Shown here in pieces: positions 22,696 through 32,602 of a stretch of DNA of 64,000 bases. Location: NCBI GenBank assembly GCA_027924645.1, contig BSBN01001757.1, positions 620,001 through 684,000 of the forward strand, in the 5' to 3' direction. Source of the DNA: Cunninghamia lanceolata (taxonomy: Eukaryota; Streptophyta; Pinopsida; Cupressales; Cupressaceae). Positions within the stretch are counted from its first letter, which is position 1. The number at the start of each line of letters is the position of its first letter. The translations under genes were made by a program, and so were the position numbers. The notes below the pieces were generated by a model. That model did no database searches and was not told where the DNA came from. It saw only the letters and a program-made list of their open reading frames with translations.

Positions 22696-23976
22696 ATTGC
22701 ACCGATAGGCTGTAGATGATAATGTATTGAAAATAAAATCATGAAGTATTCATGTATGTAAAATATTACTTAAAAATATAATTGAATCAATGTATGTTAT
22801 ATTTTACTATATTATCAACATTGTGAAATTACAAAATAGTTTGATTTCATAAGTGGCATTTCATATGTATGAAGGGAAACCATATGTTGAATTTGAATAT
22901 GTGAATTAATAAGTGTTGTAAAACACTAATTAATATGAAAAGATTCAGTCATTTAAAAAGTACTTTTGGAATATCTAATTGTATGATAGAAATACCTTGG
23001 AAGGAGAATATAAATTTAGTCTTGTGGATTTGTATTATTTTATTTCTTGGCATAGTGACATGATAAAATGTGAACATTGAAAATTTTAAAATGATTACAT
23101 TATATAACATTAATATGTTACTATTAATGCCTTGTATAATTTCTTATATGATTTAAATTTGGTATAACTAACATTCTTAGATTGTGGGACTTGATGACCA
23201 TGGATATGTATAATAGGATTTTACAAATCCTTTAAAACTATATGTGTTGAAGACTTGTTTGTTTAAAAATACTTTCCTTGATGAAGGGTTGTGTTGTTGA
23301 ACTACAATGCCTTTGCACATTACGTAGGCAAGGTCATCTTGGATGAGCCCCTGAGGCCTAGGTCTGGCCCTTAGGATGGGTCCTTTTCATTTTTGTGAAT
23401 TCTTAAAGTTATTTGGCTGATAAACCAGATTAAATATTTAAGTAGAGTAAGTTGTAGGTAAGTTGAAAACTAATGATCATTTTGATTTATGTTTTTTTTG
23501 TGATGTGAATGACATGGAAACACCTTCATGTGTGGTTCTTCTTTTTATAGTAATTGTAAACATTAGTGATGTTTCATACAATACTCTCGTATGATCCTAT
23601 AAGGCCATGTTGGTTTAAGGGACTAAGCCCTGAGTGAATTACGAAGATAATTGTTGAATCCTTTATCTATTCATTAATAGAGTATGACTGATGTGAGATA
23701 TTCTAGGAATGCAAAATTTTACTCCTGTTCCATAGTAATTATTAATATAATTATTATTTTGTTGTTATTTATTTTGTTGGATCTTACATAATGATGTGAG
23801 ATATTCTAGAGATATAAAAATATTACTCCCTTTCCTCAGTAATTACTAATATAATTATTTTTTTTCTTATTTATTTGGTCAGATCTTACATATGGTATCC
23901 TATCTCTAGCTTTAGCACTAGGGCCTAGAGTCTACTTCATTGAGTTGCATTTCTCTAAATTTAAACTTTCATATGC
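22696..23976. other. Unassigned AT-rich sequence
   Basis: No coding or RNA feature is seen. It contains the tandem repeat at 23692-23890. A small GC-richer patch (about 23316-23385, CCCCTGAGGCCTAGGTCTGG) is unassigned. Confidence 0.5.
23692..23890. repeat. 103-bp tandem duplication with TG...CA ends
   Basis: Both copies begin TGTGAGATATTCTAG (23692 and 23795) and end GATCTTACA (23788 and 23890), with a six-base spacer. TATGGTATCC follows directly, which resembles a decayed Met-tRNA PBS. It may be the 3' part of another LTR; the evidence is weak. Confidence 0.6.
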
Positions 23977-24220
23977 TGTAAAATACCACTCTAATAAATT
24001 AGATAGCAAAATAAAACATGAAATAGTAACTATTACCAATATTACTGGCATTATTTGGCTAATGCATCTTTTAAGTCACTGATGGGTAGATAGGTTATAA
24101 AAAGAAATCTACCCTTCTCTATTGTTCCATATTTAGCATGTGTCCATGCTCTTTCTCAATCTCAACAAAGAGAAATGTAGGAATACATTCACAACATATA
24201 ACATCAACATTGCATACAAG

Positions 24221-25267
24221 ATAGAACAGATCCAGAAGAAATTCCTTTGGTCTGGGGTTAAGGAGAAATGGAGAATTGCACTTGTTGGGTGGGAAAGGGG
24301 TTGTACCCCTAGGTATCAAGGAGGTCTTCGATTAAGAAGAATACATCTGTTGAATCGTGCCCTCTTATCCAAGGTGGGATTGAACCTTGTTCAGGGTAAT
24401 ACCTACTAGGGAGACATCATGGTTGCTAAGTAAATTAATGGGGATGAGGGGAGAAGTTTACTCTCAAAGAATGGACTCCCTAAATGTTTAGTTATTTGGA
24501 ATGGGATCCGCAAGACCTGAAGTCTTCTTCATCGTGGCATCAAGTGGAAGATTGGGGATGGTAGGGAAGTTCATTTCTAGAAGCACAGATGGCTAAAGGA
24601 CAATCCTTTGATCAAGCTGGAGTATGGAAGAATTGTTGACAAGGCTAGTAGGGTCTTTGGTCCTAGGGTGACCAGTTATATAAGGTCCAATGGGGGTCTC
24701 AGGAGCTGGATGGTTCTGCCTGTTGGTGATCTGGAAAGTGGGGAGGATAGGTTGTTATCTCTATGGCCCCAAAAGGAGTTGAATGACTATAGACTCTCCT
24801 TGTTTCCTAAAAGAGATAGGATGATTTGGGATAAAGATAATAAAGGCTTGTTCACTATCAAAAGTACCTATGGTGTGCTGCTAGACCCAGGAGAGAATCC
24901 TTTATGGAGAAGAGTGTGGAAGCCAAGACTTATACCAAAAGTTAGTTTCTTTTGTTGGATTCAGATACATAATAGAATTCTAACAATGGATAACCTAAGA
25001 AAGAGGGGATTCCAAATGCTAAGTAGATGCACTCTCTGTGGTTTAGAGGAAGAGATGATTGGCCATCTTTTTCTTCACTATAATTCCATTTGGGAGGTGT
25101 ACGGTTTAGTTCTTGAGAAACTAAGTTTGAATTGGTCCTTCAACAACAATTTAGAAGCCTTGGTTTGGGATTGGAGGCCTCCTTTCAGACTGGCCCTCCC
25201 GGTATCTAAGGAGCTTTGGTCAAAAAATCTTCCTCATTTAGTAGAGCCTATGGAAAGAATACAATAA
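24221..25267 (+). pseudogene. LINE ORF2 fragment: end of reverse transcriptase and zf-RVT domain
   Basis: The frame reads IEQIQKKFLWSGVKEKWRIA and LVGWERGCTPRYQGGLRLRR, then HLLNRALLSKVG (24221-24390), the region that follows the RT active site in plant L1-type LINEs. Stops interrupt the same frame up to 24608, several where TGG has become TAG. From 24608 the frame is open for 219 codons. It includes GLFTIKSTYGVL, WRRVWKPRLIPKVSFFCW and RCTLCGLEEEMIGHLFLH (about 24840-25080), the zf-RVT domain; its last Zn ligand position is HY rather than HC. The RT catalytic part is lost by 5' truncation. Confidence 0.9.
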
Positions 25268-25439
25268 CAAAATTTTTAGAGAGAAGTGTAGAACCCCTAA
25301 GGAGGTCTTCCGTGGGTTCTCCAAATTTGTTATGGAGAACATAAGATTGTGCAAGTATAAAGCTGCGGAGAGTACTCCAGGTGGGGATGAGTAGAGATTA
25401 TTAAAGTAGTGGAGCATTAGACCTGACTATTGTTGGGTA

Positions 25440-25973
25440 GCCAACTCTAAAAAGATTGCTAGGGCCAAAATCAGATGGGCCTTACCTTAGAAAGGATGGT
25501 CCAAGCTCAATTTTGATGGAGTTGCTAAGGGGAATATGAGGGTGGCTAGTGGAGGAGGAATCATTAGGTCTTACACAAGATCCTTTGTGGCTACCTTTAC
25601 GGGGGGAATTGGGATAAAGAGTAATAATGAGGTAGAAGTGCTTGCTATGCTATGGGGGATTCAACTAGCCACCTCTCTGAACATCAAGCTTCTTCATGTG
25701 GAGGTAGATTCTCAGCTTATAGGTAATACAGCCCTGGGTTTGACTCAAATTAGGTGGAATTTAATGGACATCATGGGAGACATTAAACTACTTTTGAATG
25801 GAATGGAGGACTTCAAGATCTCACATATTTATAAAGAAGGAAATGCTGTCACTGATTCCTTGGCCAATGTGGGTAGTAGCAGAGAAGGATGGTGTTGCTG
25901 GAGGAGCATTTTCAGCTTGCCTAAGGAAGTTCTTACCCTTGTGATGAAGGATGGTGATAGCCACAGAAATTAG
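25440..25973 (+). pseudogene. LINE RNase H domain (RVT_3 type)
   Basis: After a frameshift the sequence reads WSKLNFDGVAKGN and then, from 25536, an open 145-codon frame with GGGIIRSYTRSFVATFTGGI, SNNEVEVLAMLWGIQLA, VEVDSQLIG and GNAVTDSLANVG. The acidic residues in NFDG, EVEVLA, EVDSQ and TDSLAN match the D-E-D-D set of plant-type RNase H, so the catalytic residues appear kept although the ORF as a whole is broken. In plant LINEs this domain usually closes ORF2; here more than 2 kb of element follows. Confidence 0.88.
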
Positions 25974-26640
25974 GGAAGTCAGATTTCTCATCACTCTTTG
26001 ATGTTGGTGGGAGAGTGGTGGTACTGATGTGTCTAGATGCGGTTGGTTGAAGAAAGATTATACCTAATTCGTATTCTAGGGATAGGTCTAACATGGCCAA
26101 CTTTCAAAATTGTATGTGCGAGACTTTTCAAAGTTATAGAGGTGGGAATGGTGACATCTTGGACACGCTGTGGTCTAGTCAGTGAATTAATAGTCCTAAA
26201 TGTGGTTATGAGGATTATGTGGAACACTAGAGTGCTACTTCACCTCTTGTCAGATGGATGACCGAGATGACAGGGTGGAACATCATTAGATTTACTAGCA
26301 TCGAGAATAAGAGCTTTTTCAATATTGGGTATAGTTGGTTAAAAAGGATGTCACACAGTCAGTTGATGGATTTACGGTGGGTTGATTGAATGAGATTTTA
26401 GAGGGGCAATTATATTTGGGTTATGTCTGCGGATGGTGACGTCTGCCTTCACAGGAGGTGGCGGCCAAATTCTCTCCTCAAGGAGACATTTTTAAGTGGT
26501 GAGGATGCGATGTATCTTCCCATTAGTTACACCATCATTATTATCTATTTGTTGTGCCTTGATCATTTTTACAATCTTTCTTATTTAATGGGCCTATTGC
26601 TAATAACCAAAGATGCTCTAATAACCATAAGTTCAATAGG
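25974..26640 (+). other. Spacer between LINE RNase H and downstream reading frame
   Basis: AT-moderate sequence inside the LINE. Its open frames (26037-26261 and 26423-26665, and one on the minus strand) have no recognised content. Confidence 0.4.
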
Positions 26641-28226
26641 CTCTGTAACTTTGAAGCTATCATGATGGGTGGAGATATTGTCAAGATTGAACCTAACTCC
26701 ACACAGGAATTCAAATAGGACCCTATAGTGTGGCATATTATCTATGAGGGGGAGGTGGTTCCTTTTCTAGAAGGGATGATTGGCCATGACAAGAATCTCT
26801 CATGCTAGTTTGTAGAGTCTTAGACAATGTTACCAGAGAAGTCACGATTGGTGGCATTGGATTTTACGTGTCTGAAGAAGTGATCGGGAAGGCTACTAGG
26901 CTACCAATTAGAGGGAAAAATCACTTGAGATGTAGAAGGGTAGCCGACCCTGAACACATGGCTCTTTTCTTCAGAGAGTGGGAGGTGCCTGTGAAGCTTC
27001 ATGGAGGGTTCGAAAGAGAAAAGATGTAGGAGCAATGGGGGCAAATCTGCTTCATGATTATGAAATTCTTCACACTGGGGGGAAGATTCAAGGTTTTTTA
27101 TCACTACCACTTTGCTCTCCTTAACCATTTTAGGAATAAGCTGGAAATTAGTTTTCCTTTCTTTCTCCTTTCTTCTTTGGATAATTCTATCAAGTCAGTG
27201 TAGGAGATTAGAGCTAAAAATGTTGGCCATCTGCTTGTTCCCATCCATCAATGCCTTATCATGTGTCTATACTACTTCCACCTCACTCTGTGCCCCTCGA
27301 AACAAATTAAAGTCAAACTGCTTAAGGACCCATAGCTGTGTGTTTCCCTTGTTACTGCTGGAAAGGTGAAGACCTATGTGGGGACCCCTAAGATTGCCCT
27401 TAAAAACCCTAAGGGTGACCCTCATACCAAGGAGGATACCCCTATTCGAACCCCAGCCACTTGTAAGAAGAATTCCTAGCAAGGCGCCACCCAAACGACT
27501 GGGAAGAGACCAACTAGAAGAGATAGAGTGGAGATTGGGGATGAAGGGGCAGCTACTAAGAAAAAATCCAAGAAAGGTAAGGAGACTGTGTCTATGGTGA
27601 AGCCTGAGGATGAAGGGGTTACCATTGAGGAAAAACAAAAAAAGGGTAAGGAGGCTATGACTATGGTGGATTCTATGAAAATTATTGAGTTGGATTCTAG
27701 GACCAAGATTATTGGTAGTAGGGAAGGTGTAGAGACTGTTAACCTGGGGATTCGTCGCTAAACCCGCATTGCTAGTAAACCTACTATATCTCCTCAAGTG
27801 GTGGAGATAGATAATGAGTTAGATTTTGTCAAAGAAACTATGGAGGAGGGAGGGGAAGAAACCCCCACTGAGTCGGTTCATGAAGTGGAAGGGACTACCC
27901 ACTTCGCCTCCATGAATGAATCTAGCTATGAGGAAGTGGGTGAAGTTGCTAAAGTGTATGGGGGCCTAGACAACAAGGTAAGTTTCTCTCCATGTGATAA
28001 GACTGTCGAGGACCTGATGCATCTCTAAGAGAAGATGGCAAGTCTGTAGAAAAAGTGGAAGGTGATGGCAGAGTTTATTGTTAAAGCCCTTCACAAGGCT
28101 GCATCAATCTTCATGGCTATCAAAGACTTGGATGATAAGGGCAAGCAAGTGGGACTGGATATCCTGGAGGATTACAAAGACATGGTGGAATTCCTGGCCA
28201 AGTATGGGACGACTGATAGTCCCTAG
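26640..28226 (+). pseudogene. Additional LINE reading frame downstream of RNase H, unknown function
   Basis: One frame, with only a handful of stops, covers most of 26802-28226. The open segments starting at 26802, 27528 and 27798 are in register. The N-terminal part has EVTIGGIGFYVSEEVIGKAT, then FFREWEVPVKLHGG, and after a stop KFFTLGGRFKVFYHYHFALL and NHFRNKLEISFPFFLLSSLD (about 27060-27200). The middle is Lys/Glu-rich with two copies of a KKGKE-(T/A)-(V/M) block (27560-27665). The C-terminal part is acidic and ends VEFLAKYGTTDSP at TAG 28224-28226. Composition suggests a folded N-terminal region and a disordered charged tail. I do not recognise the family. It lies inside the LINE target duplications, so it moved with the element. 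Confidence 0.6.
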
Positions 28227-30059
28227 TTTCTTGTTGTTTCTGCTAATTTTGTTGTTTCTGAATAGCCATTTTTTGTCTGATGTTCATGAGCTGTTAATGT
28301 TCTATTTCTGGCTTGTTAATGGCCTATATCCCTTGGGGCCATTTTGTATAGGGTTCTGGACCCTCTTTTCCAGCTAAACTTATCAAAAACATTGCATACA
28401 AGGTCGCATGAAAGGTCACTTACACAATAAGTCATGCATCTTCACAACAAAACAATCAAACATTTGAAGAGAAATCAACAACATGCAGTTGAAAACATCA
28501 CCATACAAATGGATCAACATTCAAAATGATTTCATGAAAATATGATATTCTATAAGTCAATTCGTAGCTTAATAATTTCACAAAAGTTTCAAGTGGGTAC
28601 GCAACCCTTTCTAGGGTCTAGTTCCCTAGATAGTTTCTTGTCAACTGCAACCCACTCAAATTTTCTAAAAGAGTTAAAAATAATCAATCAATAGATTAAA
28701 GTTATCATTAAAAAGGAAGAAAATTGATTTGAAGTGCCTAATAAGATTACAAGATTCCAAAACTTGATCAAGAGAAACTCCTTCCTATCATTACATAGAA
28801 TCTCAAAAATATCCTACTTCAATGAATCTAACACATTCAATGACTACAACGAGTTAATGTCCTAAGAGCCAAAGAATATAACACTTTCAACTTGGAACTA
28901 TTGTCATTTATGATAGGGTAATAATTCACTACTTACAACATTCAACAAGAAAACCTCTCACTCTTATGTCATTCTTTAAGATATCTTGCCAAGGTAGTAC
29001 ATGTTTAAAATGGACAATATGAAATTACCTTGATCCTACTAGAAATCTAAATCTCAAGCCTAATCAATAAGGATTAATAATGGTATAAACAGCAACTAAA
29101 AGTCATTAGATTAAAAATTGAAATTCACCTTGCAAATTATTATCATTAGATCAATAGAATACAATGTATTATTAGTACAACCCTACCATTAATGATTTAA
29201 TTAGGTATATAACTTCAAAACTATGTTACTTGCCAATGTGTTGATACTTTGAACTTCCTACCAATGGATGTAAAATCACATTTGCATGCTAGGATGAGTT
29301 TTGGAACTAATCTCCTTAATGGAAAATAGCACAAGTTATTTCTTAACAATCTTCAATATTTTAATTATTCTTATATAGGTCAAGAAGTATTCTTAACTAA
29401 TAATAATAATAACACAAGCGTATTTCTCCTTTTTTAAATAAAGATACAAGACACACACACACAAACATATTCAAAATGTCATCTATTATATTTATTAAGA
29501 ATGATTTGCAATCTTAAATGCCAAGATCTAGAATGTAATTATATGCAATACAAGATCAAGTGTCGACTAAGTAAATTTATCTAATTATCCTAGTAATTTT
29601 ATGTCTAAATAATAAACTATTCCTAGCTTAGCTACCACAAAGAATCTAAACCAAAACTAGATTAAAACTAAGGAAAAAGAATATTGTATTCCATGAATAG
29701 GTTAGAAGAGTTTTCAACCTAATATCGCCACCTTGTGGCATGATAAAATTATCAAAATAATTCAATATTCAAAAATGAGAATGAAACATTAGTATCCTGA
29801 ATAACTGAACTGAAATTTTGAAATACTAAAGTAAAAATCTATAAATATAAAACAAGATGAAAAAACCAAGCATAGTGCATGTTTAAAGCTATATAATCTT
29901 ATATTATTTCTGGATATCTTAGTGCACAATAATGAATAATAAAAGAGATGCACACCTTATTCTATAAGATTCCCTCAAAGACAAGACTAAAGCATAGATC
30001 ATAGAAGACACATAACTATTCTATAGAATACCCTAGGGGGATATCAACATATATGATGC

Positions 30060-30835
30060 TTTAAGTGCAGACTATGTGTGGATCATCAAGGAGGATTAAA
30101 AATCATTCAAACATGTGCAAATTGGTAGGAGTACAATCAAATTCCACGACCTTAGCAGGCAGAGTTTTTAGATAAAATTCATAAACTATTTGACAAAGTC
30201 ATGCAATGACTAGAGTATGAGCACAAAATGGATACAAAAAGAAGACTTTTTGAAACATATAAGGAAAATTAGTGGTAGAAGACCCAACATTCTACTGTGC
30301 ATACTAAATCAACACCAAAGGCTTCAGTTAAAAGATTAATAATTTTGAGTTGGCTTATGTCAGGCTCACTATGGACCATCCTCTCACAAGCCAGAATCAA
30401 AAACTTCATAGTATCAGGGCATTAAAAAAAGTAATTGGTTATGGTTCAAGGAAATTTTAGAAACTTCCAACAATATGTAAAAAAAAGCAATCTAAAATTT
30501 GGTTCCAAAATATAATGAAGAGACAGCCGTTAAGGCATAATGGAAATAGGTACGCTTCTACATAAGATGAGGTCACAAGTACCCATATGGAAGTAAAATA
30601 TGGAAGCATATACTAAGCACATGAAGTGTTTGACAAAATATCTCAAAGAGGTGTCATCTCCAAGCAATGATTTGAAAGTTGTTCATACTAGAAAACTAGA
30701 AAACCATATAACAGATTGTGCTACCTACTAATCTTAGTGCTATCTAAAAGGTGGAAGGACATGCAAAGTGTACAAGCTGTTTGATGGCAGGTCTCAAAGA
30801 GATGTCATCTCATGGAATGTGGTGGTCGTAGGATG
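30060..30835 (+). pseudogene. Degenerate PPR-type sequence in the 3' LTR of element F
   Basis: Plus-strand pieces match PLS-class PPR repeats, antisense to the element. One piece near 30105-30170 reads CKLVGVQSNSTTLAG (compare the usual Q-M-Q-L-x-G-V-x-P-N-S-x-T-F). A piece near 30595-30655 reads VKYGSIY then, after a stop, AHEVFDKISQRGVIS. A piece at 30765-30835 reads KVYKLFDGRSQRDVISWNVV. Many stops and shifts separate them. The partner pieces in the 5' LTR are at about 62730-63490. Confidence 0.68.
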
Positions 30836-32228
30836 AAAAAAATATTGCACAGGATTGCTATCAAGAGCTTAAATTTAAGATAAAATTCTCTAGCTCACAT
30901 CCTAAGAAAAGAGTAGTTCCTGCTTGAATTCTAGTGAAACCAAAATGCATAAAATCATCTACTTTGTCACTCAAACAACATGCAACAAAATTGCTACATT
31001 GTAGTTATTAATCTTATATAGTATCCACCATTTCAAAAGACTAATTACACTAAATGAAAGAAGAAATAGATGAATTATTGGAGTAATTGGCTTGAAGGAT
31101 AGATAATTTAGATAGATTCTAGATTAGAAACACATACTTAATGTTGTGGAGGAGAAAAAAGAATTATTTCTTTGTTTTCATAGTGTAAATCAGTTATGTG
31201 TTTTGTTAGATAAACATGCCACAAGAAAGTAACTATTAGGGTTATAAGAAAATCCTTCGTCCAAGCAATAGCCGCTGTAAATTTTAGGATAGAGTCACCA
31301 TATCTACAACTTTTGGGATGCTAGAGGAAAAGCACTTGAGCTAAAGAAATGTAATACTTTTTTTTGATAAACCATCAATGAGTCCTTTCAACGGGTGATA
31401 CCACCAAGATCGTGCTTAGTATGAGACAATGCAAGCTTGCAAGTAGGTCCAAAGCTAAACCATCAATGGTAGGATAGAATGGAATACAACATTTGAATAG
31501 ATAGACCAACAATATAGGTGGCATATCCAACATCCAAAATTTTTGTGTACTTGAAAGGTATAAAAGTGCCAAGATGAGGGTTTTAGAAAACCATCACAAT
31601 GCCACCTTCCCCCTATCATCTTCACCAAATTATTCGTAAATATCCATTACAACAACCTAGCACACACCCACATCTCTTAATTTTAAAAAAATAAATAGAA
31701 AAAGGCAATTAATACTCCAAGCATAAAAATAGAAAAAGCAATTTAATTTTGAATACCTCCTCTTTCCCACTCTCTTCCCATTTTCTAAAATTTAGTCCCC
31801 CTAAACTTAGAAACTAAAAAGAAATAACTACTTCCAAGATTCCTTTTGTCAGTTCTCTCATGTGTACTAAAATAGAAACCATTTACTAAAATCATTAATG
31901 GAAGAGCATAAAATAATCTTTCTAAGAGGTATAAATTCAGTTAATATTTATTATGAATAACTATGCAATATAATGAATTAAGCCATTATTTTTCACACAC
32001 ACACATACTAATCCAAATTAAATGAATGTAATGCAATTTGACTAAGTGGTGTGTGTGCATGTCCATTCAACACAAGTCACTGTCAATCGGCTAAACTCTC
32101 TCTACCTCGATGATACTCTCTCCATCGGGAGAGAGAGAGAGAGATTGCTCATGTCGCATACACACAAGTCAAAATTAGTCAACAATTATTTAAAGTCATA
32201 TTTAATTATTTTAATAATGGTTGTGACA

Positions 32229-32245
32229 TCCTTTCCCCCTTAAAA
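32229..32245 (-). other. Polypurine tract of element F
   Basis: The minus strand reads TTTTAAGGGGGAAAGGA immediately before TGTCACAACC, the start of the 3' LTR. The adjoining interior (to 32597) has no recognisable coding content. Confidence 0.82.
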
Positions 32246-32602
32246 TAATCATCATCCCAATGATCAAATTAACCTAACTCATAAGATAGCTTCATACCTC
32301 TTTCTGATCGATTTTACCTCAAAGTCACAATCTACCCACCTAACTAGGATGTTGTGTACTTCAAGGTACTTGTTTGTTCATATGAACAAAATCTTTGTGT
32401 CCAACAATCATCACTTACACTAGTTGTTAGATCATAATTTTTTTTCCTTCTTAAACTATTCCATTACCTCATACACAATTCTACAAGTCTTATCACTACC
32501 TAAGACATTTTCATTCAATTGATTTATATCCAACATACTTATTCAAAGGGGTATAACTAGACATAACATCTCACATAAAGTAAACAAACAATATGTTCAT
32601 TT

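Larger units (their letters stand above)
24221..28387 (+). mobile_element. 5'-truncated LINE (non-LTR retrotransposon)
   Basis: A 15-bp direct repeat, AACATTGCATACAAG, flanks the element (24206-24220 and 28388-28402). The uninterrupted copy of the target in the other F LTR (about 61045) has AACTTTGTATACAAG once. The body starts inside the RT domain and runs through a zinc-knuckle domain, RNase H, a further long reading frame and a 3' end reading ACTTATCAAA. There is no long poly-A tail. A second, much shorter insertion with the same 3' end is at 40472-40647. Confidence 0.93.
23977..32228 (-). repeat. 3' LTR of element F, interrupted by a LINE
   Basis: Starts TGTAAAATACC and ends GGTTGTGACA on the plus strand. 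Without the LINE it is about 4.07 kb. The portion about 31020-32228 has no partner in this window because the 5' LTR is broken by another insertion. It carries degenerate PPR sequence (30060-30835) and a short GA run near 32128. Confidence 0.87.

Noticed and set aside
27267..27797. 176-codon minus-strand frame opposite the LINE's downstream frame
   Set aside because: It is the complement of the plus-strand frame that continues in register on both sides and ends with the element; composition is Leu/Ser-rich as expected for an antisense shadow.
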